A DNA stretch of 64,000 nt from VXPQ01 sp965248175 (GTDB lineage: Bacteria; Bacteroidota; Rhodothermia; Rhodothermales; VXPQ01). The notes beneath the pieces were generated by a model. It worked only from the letters and a program-made list of their open reading frames with translations, made no database searches and was not told the DNA's origin. The translations under genes were made by a program, and so were the position numbers. Positions 34,283-41,881 of this stretch are shown here, piece by piece. Numbering within the stretch: the stretch's first letter is position 1; the number at the start of each line of letters is the position of its first letter. Location: NCBI GenBank assembly GCA_965248175.1, contig OZ252093.1, positions 806,001-870,000 on the forward strand, read 5' to 3'.

Positions 34283-35246
34283 GTGCACAAAATGGAGACC
34301 GTCATGGCACATGTAGCACCTGGAAAAGCGCACCGCAGCGGCATTACCCTGATGCAACTGGCCGATATGTTTCCCGACGAGGAAGCGGCCCGCAAGTGGT
34401 TCGAATCTCGTATCTGGCCGGACGGTCGCCATTGCCCGCGCTGCAAGGGAACACGCACCCGCGAAGCGTCTCATCATTGCATGCCCTACTGGTGCACCGA
34501 CTGCCGCAAGTACTTTTCCGTCAAGGTCGGAACGGTCATGGAGGGGTCGAATCTGTCGCTCCGCAAATGGGCGTATGCGATTTACCTGCATACGACAAAT
34601 CTGAAAGGCGTTTCCTCGATGAAACTGCATCGGGATATCGGGATCGCGCAGAACTCGGCGTGGCACCTGCTCCAACGCATCCGCAAGGCGTTCGAGGGCG
34701 CCGATAACGACCTGTTCGGCGGCCCCGTTGAAGTCGATGAGACGTACGTAGGGGGCACGGAATCGAACAAGCACGAATCGAAGAAACTCCACGCTGGCCG
34801 GGGAACTGTAGGCAAGACCGCCGTTGTCGGAGCAAAGGATCGGGCCACTGGCAAGATCAAGGCGGAAGTCGTGCAGAATACGACAAGCCGGACGTTGCAA
34901 GGCTTCGTTCTGGACAACGCCGAATTGGGTGCGGTCGTCTACACGGACGACAACAAGGCATACGCGGGTCTGCCGGTACATCTACGACCTTGCGAGCGTC
35001 CAGCACTCGGTAGGCGAATACGTACGCGGCATGGCGCACACCAACGGCATAGAATCGTTCTGGGCAACCCTCAAACGAGCACACAAGGGCGTATACCACA
35101 AGATGAGCCGCAAGCACCTTCACCGCTATGTGGCGGATTTCTCAGGCCGCCACGGATTGCGCGAACTCGACACGCTGGAACAGATGGGCCTTGTCGCCTG
35201 CGCAATGGTGGGCAAGCGGCTCCGGTACAGAACGCTGGTGGCTTAA
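34283..35246 (+). pseudogene. IS1595-family transposase, frameshifted
   Basis: Identical at the protein level to the intact transposase of copy 3 up to about residue 230, then shifted by one inserted C at 34973-34974 within the codons after NKAYAGL. The zinc ribbon and first two catalytic aspartates are before the break; the HTNGIESFW motif is after it, in another frame, so the product should be inactive. As read, it would end out of frame at 35281. Confidence 0.9.
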
Positions 35247-35518
35247 TCCGGCACGGACCGCAAGCCCGCGCCATGCGATAGGCCCGCAGCGTCGATGATT
35301 GCGTACACCGCAGGGGATATCTCGCCATGCCAGGCAAGGTCTACGTCAGAGAGTGTCCACGTATCCTTAAAGGCGGCCTCTGAACCTATTGGGGCGGAAT
35401 AGTTGCGGTTAGAGTTGAACGGCGGGTCGAGGTAGATGAGATCGACCGAGGCGGAGTTCATGCCCCTCATTACGTCCAGATTGTCGCCCGTCCACAGGGT
35501 CCGGTTTGCCCAATTCGG
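35243..35518 (-). pseudogene. N-terminal fragment of a DNA methyltransferase carried in the IS
   Basis: Reading leftward from about 35518, the sequence GPNWANRTLWTGDNLDVM, then VDLIYLDPPFNSNRNYSAPI and FKDTWTLSDVDLAWHGEI, is a clear amino-methyltransferase start with the catalytic DPPF motif. It stops after IIDAAGLSHGAGL, at the transposase end; most of the enzyme (normally several hundred residues) is absent. In frame there is no start codon before the ATG at 35470. An ATG at 35547, ahead of the CA repeat, is out of frame. The same fragment is in copy 3. Confidence 0.75.
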
Positions 35519-35627
35519 CCCGGTTGTTGCCGTGTGTGTGTGTGCATCGTATACCTATAAAGCCCTATACTGCAGGGGCCTGTATACGAGGAAGATCGCA
35601 GGCCGTCAACAATTCCTTATAATTCCC

Positions 35628-35867
35628 AAAACAAAAGATGAGGATTTGGAAGATATTTTATATATTGATGACTCGGGAAACACTTCGCATAATCTTGCAG
35701 CCAACCTGGGTTTAGGCATTTATTTCAAATTACATCCTTCTGCCTGGGTAGATATTGCCGCGGGATACAGAAAAGTTTTCGATTCCCGTGGAAATGAAAG
35801 TCTTGGCGGGACATATCGTTATCCTTATGGGCGAATCGGCATTGTATATCCTCTCGGTTACAGGTAA
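35628..35867 (+). pseudogene. C-terminal remnant of an outer-membrane beta-barrel protein
   Basis: From the right end of IS copy 2 the frame runs DILYIDDSGNTSHNLAANLG, LGIYFKLHPSAWVDIAAGYRK and ends YPYGRIGIVYPLGYR. Alternating hydrophobic and polar residues, aromatic girdle residues and a terminal aromatic-rich strand are typical of a small outer-membrane barrel or its last strands. The 5-prime part is lost at the IS. It is more AT-rich than core genes. Confidence 0.55.
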
Positions 35868-36220
35868 ACCGTCCCGAAATGCTCCGGGGCGTTGTACCCG
35901 GTTCAGAGCCGGTTTCCGCCGATTTCGTTTCTGCCTGGTCCTGGACTTTTCTGGCCACAGCGGGATATGGGGGAATTATTCCTCGACGCAGCGCTCCGGT
36001 TACAGGTACAAAGGCGCCGGCTTGTTGACAGGTTTTTCGGCTGCCGGGAACCTGGGATTCCAACCGTATAGCCTGTAGGCCGAAAGCATCGTCAGGCCGG
36101 CGACGCGTTTCAGGGAGGCCCGAACCCCGATCCCTGTCCTGCGTATATTATTAATGCTCCGTTTTTTACGTATCGGAGGATGTACCCATTCGCTGAAATA
36201 TCCCAAGCCCTACCCTCTCT
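35868..36220 (+). other. Intergenic region before hflX
   Basis: No gene is supported in these 353 bases. The phrase CGGTTACAGGTA occurs both at the end of the preceding barrel remnant and again near 35997, a possible trace of a small duplication. hflX begins at a TTG right at the end. Confidence 0.45.
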
Positions 36221-37561
36221 TTGCACGAACACAAACTTTCCGATACTGAGACGGCGGTGCTTGTCGGCGTCATGACGCCTGATGCCTCTCGATGGGACGT
36301 CAACGACTCGCTCGACGAACTGGCCGAATTGGCCTCCACAGCCGGCGCCGTCGTTACCGATCGGATGACGCAGTCCCTATCCAGGGTGAATCCGACGACC
36401 TACATCGGGACGGGCAAGGTCGCTGAATTGAAGAACCTGATTGGGGCGCGGGGCAGCGATCTCGTCATTTTCGACGACGACTTGTCCCTGGTGCAAGTTC
36501 GCAACCTGGAAAAGGCGCTCGACTGCAAGCTGCTCGACCGCTCGGGGCTGATTCTGGATATTTTTGCTACACGGGCTCGCTCGGCGGCCGCGCAGACCCA
36601 GGTCGAACTGGCGCAGCTCGATTATCTCAGGACGCGCCTTACGCGGCACTGGACGCACCTTTCCCGCCAGAAGGGCGGCATCGGCACGAAGGGACCGGGA
36701 GAAACGCAGATCGAGACCGACCGCCGGCTCATCGGGAACCGGATCGCCGTCCTCAAGGAGCGGCTGGAAAAGATTGACCGGCAGCGCACCATCCAGCGCA
36801 AGGGGCGCGCAGGGTTTACCCGCGTCGCGCTGGTCGGATACACGAACGCGGGCAAGTCCACCCTGATGAATGTACTGGCCGACGCCAACGTGTTTGCCGA
36901 AAACCGTCTCTTCGCCACGCTCGATGCCACCACGCGGCATGTTCAACTGGGCGCCAACAGGCAGGTGCTGCTTTCCGACACGGTCGGATTCATTCGCAAG
37001 CTGCCCCACAACCTGATCGAAAGCTTCAAGAGCACCCTCGACGAGGTCCGCGAGAGCGACGTGCTGGTGCATGTGATCGACATGATGCATCCCCGGTACG
37101 AGGACCACATCGACGTGGTTCGTGCGACGCTGGGCGAACTGGGCGTGGCGGACAAACCGCTCCTTCCCGTATTCAACAAGGTGGACCGGCTGGAAGAACC
37201 GGATATCCTCGGTGCGCTCCGGTCCCGCTTTCCCGAGGCGGCTTTCGTGTCGGCGCTGCGCGGGATCGGTCTCGGCGACCTGAAGGAGCGCCTGCTTGAG
37301 GTGATCGAACGTGATTTCGTGGAGCGGACGGCCTACGTTCCCGTTGCGGAGGCGAAGACGATCGCGCGCATTCACCGGGAGGCGGAGGTGATGTCCGAAG
37401 ACTATCTGTATGCACGAAACGGGGAGCCGGTGGGCGAGGAAGCGCCCGAAGATCCGATTCCCGTCGCCCGGCTGCGTTTCCGGTGCCCCCGGCAGTTCGA
37501 CCGGGACATTCGCCCCGTCCTGAAACGATTCGCCGGGTTGCGGGCCTGCGCCCAGGAATGA
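36221..37561 (+). CDS. hflX: Ribosome-splitting GTPase HflX
   Basis: A 446-residue GTPase starting at TTG. The N-terminal HflX domain has NPTTYIGTGKVAELKNL, DDDLSLVQVRNLEKAL and the glycine-rich GGIGTKGPGETQIETDRR; the G domain shows GYTNAGKSTLMN (G1), LSDTVGFIRKLPH (G3) and FNKVDRL (G4). HflX rescues stalled ribosomes by splitting the subunits. The next gene starts 61 bases downstream. It separates the two accessory regions. Confidence 0.95.
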   Translation: MHEHKLSDTETAVLVGVMTPDASRWDVNDSLDELAELASTAGAVVTDRMTQSLSRVNPTTYIGTGKVAELKNLIGARGSDLVIFDDDLSLVQVRNLEKALDCKLLDRSGLILDIFATRARSAAAQTQVELAQLDYLRTRLTRHWTHLSRQKGGIGTKGPGETQIETDRRLIGNRIAVLKERLEKIDRQRTIQRKGRAGFTRVALVGYTNAGKSTLMNVLADANVFAENRLFATLDATTRHVQLGANRQVLLSDTVGFIRKLPHNLIESFKSTLDEVRESDVLVHVIDMMHPRYEDHIDVVRATLGELGVADKPLLPVFNKVDRLEEPDILGALRSRFPEAAFVSALRGIGLGDLKERLLEVIERDFVERTAYVPVAEAKTIARIHREAEVMSEDYLYARNGEPVGEEAPEDPIPVARLRFRCPRQFDRDIRPVLKRFAGLRACAQE

Positions 37562-37622
37562 TTGCGGTTCTTGGGTTTTTTCCGTACCCATATCTTTACC
37601 CATTATAAAACAGGATGGAATC

Positions 37623-38072
37623 ATGAATACCCTCAAACGCATCACAGGCGTATATCTCATTCTGGTGGCCGCCGCGGTTGCGGTTCACATGGTCATTGAG
37701 CCGCTCTATCACGTTTCTACCGAAGCGCAGCCGTACAGCCCGCTCTGGAATATCCTGAATCCGTGCATGGCATTGGCCATCGCGCTGGCTGTGTTGTTTT
37801 GCCACCTCCGCATGAAACGCGTTAACAGCGAAGGAGAAAGCGGGCCGGTAACCCGCGGCTACCTTTGCGCGAACGTGCTGTATTTCGGCACCCTCTTCAT
37901 CGGCATTCTGTTCTTCTGGAACTGGTTCAACCTCTGGAGTCCCGAATTCACAGCTGTAGGGCCGCAGGCGGTTTCGCTCACATGGGGAATCATCGATGCC
38001 TCGCTGCCGCTGCTTTTGGGCGCAACGGGTGGGCATCTACTGGGCTGCAGTTGGTGTGGCGGTGAGGAGTGA
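37623..38072 (+). CDS. Small integral membrane protein of unknown function
   Basis: A 149-residue protein with four likely membrane helices: about 5-24 (ITGVYLILVAAAVAVHMVIE), 42-62, 82-104 (LYFGTLFIGILFFWNWF) and 118-138. It ends GGHLLGCSWCGGEE, with two cysteines near the C-terminus. No known family was recognised. It begins 61 bases after hflX on the same strand. Confidence 0.65.
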   Translation: MNTLKRITGVYLILVAAAVAVHMVIEPLYHVSTEAQPYSPLWNILNPCMALAIALAVLFCHLRMKRVNSEGESGPVTRGYLCANVLYFGTLFIGILFFWNWFNLWSPEFTAVGPQAVSLTWGIIDASLPLLLGATGGHLLGCSWCGGEE

Positions 38073-38142
38073 GGATAGGTTTCTTGGATTGATGCCTCTT
38101 TCGTCGCGGTGGGGTACATAAAGTAGTTCGGAACGGAGGCGA

Positions 38143-38217
38143 TCAGTTAGAAGCACGGTTGGCAAGTTCCGCCGTGAAACGCGCTATTACGCGCTCGTTG
38201 ATGTGCGCCATTTCCAT
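38143..38217 (-). CDS. Short frame coupled to the HTH gene
   Basis: A 24-codon frame (MEMAHINERVIARFTAELAN...) whose ATG directly follows the TAA stop of the HTH gene upstream. The tight junction suggests translational coupling, but the peptide is very short and may be the broken start of a lost partner gene. Confidence 0.3.
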   Translation of the reverse strand: MEMAHINERVIARFTAELANRASN

Positions 38218-38427
38218 TTACCCCACCCACTCACGCGCATACTTTCTCATTTCCTCACGGTGGAGCCCCAGAATCTCGGCGGCGCACCCAAGGGAGATAT
38301 GTTCTTGCTCAAGCGCTTGTCGTACAAGCAGGAAAAATTCTTCCTTTCGTGCGGGGTTTTCTTGAATCAACCCCGAGATCAGTTCAAGATGGGCGACATT
38401 CGGGTCGATGTGCTTTGGGTCAGCCAT
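38218..38427 (-). CDS. Small HTH protein, UPF0175-like antitoxin candidate
   Basis: A 69-residue protein with a good Shine-Dalgarno site (GGAGG, 7 bases before ATG), which is rare in this window and fixes the start. The C-terminal part FLLVRQALEQEHISLGCAAE, then ILGLHREEM, reads as a helix-turn-helix of the kind found in UPF0175 antitoxins. A toxin gene (often a PIN-domain protein) would be expected next; only a 24-codon frame is there. Role as antitoxin is inference. Confidence 0.5.
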   Translation of the reverse strand: MADPKHIDPNVAHLELISGLIQENPARKEEFFLLVRQALEQEHISLGCAAEILGLHREEMRKYAREWVG

Positions 38428-38735
38428 TATTTTTCCTCCGAATCCTCGAAAATCGCAAGTGAGGCAATGTATTATACCTGAAGAAACCGTTATCCGAGAC
38501 GGTATGGCTTGAAAGCAACAGAACACCTGAAAAGAAGACCGGTTCGCTCGAACAACTCTATTGTTGTATTCCTGAAACATGCTGCGATCCTGCACATACT
38601 GGAGCTTTACAATGACTTTCCGTGATAACGGCTTCAAGGGTAATATCACCGGGGCTAACCCCGCTGCCATTCTGGAACAGCGTGGTTGCCTCAACGTTCG
38701 CGCCCTGTAGCACAATCAACTCAGAGGAAGAACCC

Positions 38736-39239
38736 ATGCAGCACCGGCGTCGCTACAAAAACCCTCTTATAGAGGAGGCGGTTTGCTTCGAGTCTGCAAT
38801 CGGGGAACAAGTGCTTGTCGAAGAGTCGGAACGAGAGCGGCTTGCGTACAGGCTGCGGAGCGCCTTTGGGATCGAGCCCTTTGAGAATGGAATGGACCAT
38901 CCAGCCGATCAGATCATTGAAAATGCGCTGCGGTCCAGCGGAAGTCAAAGAATTCTCGATTGGCTTGGCGCTTTCTCTTTGGATACGGAATGTCCGAATT
39001 TTGCGTCCTCGGTTTTGCGCTGTTTAGGACGTCAAACACATATAGGCACAGCCGCATGGCGTGCCGAGCTCGTACGCAATGCGTTAGCTACAGACGATAT
39101 CGAGATCAGAGATGCTGCGGTGCAAGCAGCAGAGTCGTGGGGGGGATTGGAGGTGGTCAATGTCCTGATGTTGCATAGCGAACCGGAATCGTGGCTTCAG
39201 GAGTACATTCTGGAAGTCATAGACGACCTGCAAGAATAA
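38736..39239 (+). CDS. Hypothetical protein with a YKNP start and HEAT-like C-terminus
   Basis: A 167-residue protein. GAGGA lies a few bases before the ATG. Its start, MQHRRRYKNPLIEEAVCFE, looks like the opening of TIGR04255-family proteins (RYKNPPIEEAVCEF), but the rest does not continue that family. About residues 60-165 are helical pairs (ILDWLGAFS, LVRNALATDDIEIRDAAVQA, AESWGGLEVVNVL, EYILEVIDDL) resembling HEAT-type repeats. Function unknown. A broken gene follows three bases later, so the two probably formed an operon. Confidence 0.55.
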   Translation: MQHRRRYKNPLIEEAVCFESAIGEQVLVEESERERLAYRLRSAFGIEPFENGMDHPADQIIENALRSSGSQRILDWLGAFSLDTECPNFASSVLRCLGRQTHIGTAAWRAELVRNALATDDIEIRDAAVQAAESWGGLEVVNVLMLHSEPESWLQEYILEVIDDLQE

Positions 39240-39242
39240 CCG

Positions 39243-39410
39243 ATGTTCTTAGCTCGCAAGATCACGCGTGCCAAGTGGACCCATAAGAGAGGACAACTTG
39301 CAGAAGGCGAAATAGCGGCTACGGCGGTTCTCTAGGAGCAGGTTCAACTCGCTCATCTTCAGGAGGGTGTTGCTACAGAGGTGCAAAACTTGATAAAAGA
39401 AGGAAAATGA
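39243..39410 (+). pseudogene. Short gene remnant with an in-frame TAG
   Basis: The frame begins MFLARKITRAKWTHKRGQLA three bases after the previous stop, and is interrupted by TAG at 39333-39335. It then continues in the same frame (EQVQLAHLQEGVATEVQNLI) to a TGA at 39408. This suggests a nonsense mutation or a fragment of a once longer partner gene. Family unknown. Confidence 0.4.
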
Positions 39411-39513
39411 AACGGGGCTATCCGGTTTCCGGTGCGGCTTTCCTTACGGGCGGCGGTCAATTTCTCTTGGCGTCAAGCATCTCGCGCAGCGGATAACTTC
39501 GGAGAATTTGCCT

Positions 39514-39717
39514 TCAAGACCCCGCCGAATCCCCTTCCCGCTCATACCCGTCGCACCGCAACACCGGAAGGCGCGGGTATTTCGGGTACGCGGGGTCGGT
39601 CCTGGAGCGTTTGCACAGGTAAAACCGGCTTTCCGCCCGGGAAACGACGATGCGGGCGTGCCGGCAATGGAGGCAAAGCCCCACCTGTTCTTCCGCGTCA
39701 GGCGTTTTCGTGGCCAT
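39514..39717 (-). CDS. Small cysteine-motif protein
   Basis: A 67-residue protein with CLHCRHARIVVSRAESRFYL followed by CKRSRTDP and a late cysteine (LRCDGYE), giving a CxxC...C...C set that could bind zinc. Its start overlaps the end of the B12-binding-type gene by 20 bases, which suggests coupled translation. Function unknown. Confidence 0.65.
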   Translation of the reverse strand: MATKTPDAEEQVGLCLHCRHARIVVSRAESRFYLCKRSRTDPAYPKYPRLPVLRCDGYEREGDSAGS

Positions 39718-40633
39718 CCCAGTATCTCCACCCGCGTCCGCGGTGTCCGAAGTCGAAGCGCCCCGGATGCAGGAACTCCGACAGAATCTCGGCCGATTCC
39801 ACGACGCGTGGTCCGGGGCGATTGAAGTACTGATTCCCGTCCGTCATGACCACGCGCCCCTGCTTGACCGCGGACAGTTCCTGCCATAACGGGTGCGATG
39901 CCAGCGGCGCCATTTCCCGGCAGGACCGTTCGATGTCGAAACCGCACGGCATGATTGCGATCACGTCTGGATCGGCTTCGGCGAGTTGTTCGATGTCAAA
40001 ATAGCCGGAGTGTTTTCCGGGCTCGGCGAAGAGGTTCGCGCCGCCCGCGCATGCGACCAGTTCCGGCACCCAGTTGCCCGCACTCATCAGGGGGTCGATC
40101 CACTCGATGCACGCGACGGAGGGGCGGCTTTCAGCCGACTCCGCTTCGGTACGAATCGCTTCGAGCCGGCCCGTGAGGTGCGTTACCAGATCGTCTCCCC
40201 GCGCCGGATCGCCGAGGTCTGACGCGACGATTCGTATGCCCTCCCACACATCGCCCAAAGACATGGGTTCGAGGGACACGATCCGGGGCCGGGACCCCAC
40301 GAGTTCGCACACCGCCTTTTCCACGTCCTTCAGGCTCACGGCGCAGACGTCGCACTGGGTCTGCGTGACGATGACCGTTGGCGCAAGGCGCTCGAGGAGT
40401 TCGGCGTCCACGCGGTACACCGACAGGCCGTCGGCCACGATCGTCCGTACCTGATCGTCGATTGCCCGGCTGCTGGCTTCGACCGTGACTTTCGAGGTTG
40501 AACAGACCGGGAGCGAGTGGATCGAGGACGGATAATCGCATTCGTGGGATCGGCCCACGAGCTGATGCTCGAAGCCCAGGGCGCACACGATTTCCGTGGC
40601 GCTGGCGATGAGGGTTACGATCCGATGGGTCAT
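39698..40633 (-). CDS. Cobalamin/iron-siderophore-type substrate-binding domain protein
   Basis: A 311-residue protein of the BtuF-like periplasmic binding fold: MTHRIVTLIASATEIVCALG, LVGRSHECDYP, TQTQCDVCAVSL and DPDVIAIMPCGFDIERS. There is no signal peptide, so this belongs to the group of cobalamin-binding proteins that lack an export signal, with unclear location. No ABC transporter genes are adjacent. A small cysteine protein overlaps its end. Upstream is a phased A-tract region shared with the divergent next gene. Confidence 0.8.
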   Translation of the reverse strand: MTHRIVTLIASATEIVCALGFEHQLVGRSHECDYPSSIHSLPVCSTSKVTVEASSRAIDDQVRTIVADGLSVYRVDAELLERLAPTVIVTQTQCDVCAVSLKDVEKAVCELVGSRPRIVSLEPMSLGDVWEGIRIVASDLGDPARGDDLVTHLTGRLEAIRTEAESAESRPSVACIEWIDPLMSAGNWVPELVACAGGANLFAEPGKHSGYFDIEQLAEADPDVIAIMPCGFDIERSCREMAPLASHPLWQELSAVKQGRVVMTDGNQYFNRPGPRVVESAEILSEFLHPGRFDFGHRGRGWRYWDGHENA

Positions 40634-40680
40634 GGGCGCGATGCCGAGGGGAGCCCGGCGTTACGAAGTTGCTGTGTCCG

Positions 40681-40740
40681 AAAAAGGGATAAAAAAGGAG
40701 TAAAAAGGGGGCAAAAAAGGAGTAAAAAAGGGAGAAAAAA
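40681..40740. repeat. Phased A-tract, polypurine array
   Basis: Six A-runs of five or six bases start at 40681, 40691, 40702, 40713, 40724 and 40735, spaced 10-11 bases, with G-rich blocks between them; the strand is almost pure purine. It sits between divergent genes (start at 40633 on minus, 40935 on plus). Predicted curved DNA, possibly acting in promoter geometry. Confidence 0.75.
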
Positions 40741-40934
40741 GGAAACTGGTCCCGGATTTTCGCCGGACGCTCCCTTGCTATTCCCGTCGTCCGAAACGAG
40801 ATTGAGCCAATGTAGCCGACGGGGCATGTCGAATCAAGACATGGGCTGGTCCGGAGTCTCGCGAAGCCGTCGGCGTACTTTTGCTTTCGGGCGGCGAACG
40901 GTAATTATTCCCCCTCAGGAGAACCGGTGATCTG

Positions 40935-41774
40935 ATGTGGGACCGGATCAGGTATCTGGCGACTCCTGCCCCTCGTTATCTGAGGGACATGGGATACGTG
41001 CGGGGGCTGAAGCGCCTCGACGCCCGGGGGCGGCGTTGTCAGTCTGCTTGGGAGTCTCACCTGGCGCGCAGCCGGTCGCTGATGCTTGAGGCTGCGGATC
41101 GTTGCGCTCGCAACGGGAAAGTGCTGGTCCTCGGTTCGGGTCCGCTTTTCGATGTCCCGGTCGAGGAACTGAGCCAGCGCTTCCGCGAAGTCGTTCTCGC
41201 AGACCTGTTGCATCTCTGGCGGGTTCGTTCGACGGTGCGTCGGTATCCCAATGTGCGCCTCGAATGTATCGACGTCACTGGTGTCCTCAAGGAAGCGCAT
41301 GCCTTGGCCCGCATCAAACGAGCGCTGTAAGGGACGGAACGCAAGCCGGAGTTCTTTCTCGAAGACGGGTTCGATCTGATCATTTCGGCCAATATCCTTT
41401 CCCAGCTTCCGCTGGCGCCCGTTCGCTATGCCTCTCGGCGTAGAAACAGGGCGGAACCCTGGCGGGTGCGGGAGTTTTCCCGCCGCCTGATGGTCGACCA
41501 TCTGGATTGGCTGGCGTCGTTTACGGGCCATGTCTGCCTGATATCCGACCTTGAGCGCTTGTATTGCGACGGGGAGGATGTCGTCAGCCGGAAAGAATCT
41601 TTGTGGGGCGTCGCATTGCCCGAAGGAGGGCAGGAATGGATGTGGGAGCTGGGCCCGAAGCCGGAAATAGACCCCAGGCACGACGTGCGCCACCGGGTCG
41701 TGGGCTACGCCGAGTTTCCGAAGCAGGTTTGGTTGGAAAGGGAGGGGATGGTTACATCGCTTTCCGGAAAATGA
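40935..41774 (+). pseudogene. Class I methyltransferase-like gene with an internal stop
   Basis: A 279-codon frame with a single in-frame TAA at 41328-41330. The first part has KVLVLGSGPLFDVPVEEL (a SAM-binding-like glycine motif near residue 56) and ends HALARIKRAL; the second continues RKPEFFLEDGFDLIISANIL, then LPLAPVRYASRRR and on to FPKQVWLEREGMVTSLSGK. The two halves read as one protein. Downstream GTG/ATG starts exist (41466), but the SAM site would be lost. Nonsense mutation or sequence error. Confidence 0.65.
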
Positions 41775-41881
41775 TGTACGTTGCCAATTCCGTTTTCCCG
41801 CTTTGTCTCGCGACTTTGTCGACTGCCCTATCCGTTTCCGGGTTTGGCTCGCGGGTTTTGAATCGTTGAAAAGCACCCGGA

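Larger units (their letters stand above)
34231..35627 (+). mobile_element. IS1595-family insertion sequence, copy 2 (1,397 bp), no target duplication
   Basis: Inverted repeats GGGAATTATAAGGAATTGTT mark both ends. The sequence is almost identical to copy 3 (49435-50838). The differences I can find are one extra C at 34973-34974 and four fewer GT units (6 versus 10), which account for the 7-bp length difference. The flanking octamers, CATTTTTA and AAAACAAA, do not match, unlike copies 1 and 3. Truncated genes lie on both sides, which points to deletion or recombination at this element. Confidence 0.9.

Noticed and set aside
35545..35547. ATG before the CA repeat as the start of the methyltransferase in IS copy 2
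   Set aside because: It is 77 bases from the in-frame ATG at 35470, not a multiple of three, so it cannot start that frame with six repeats.
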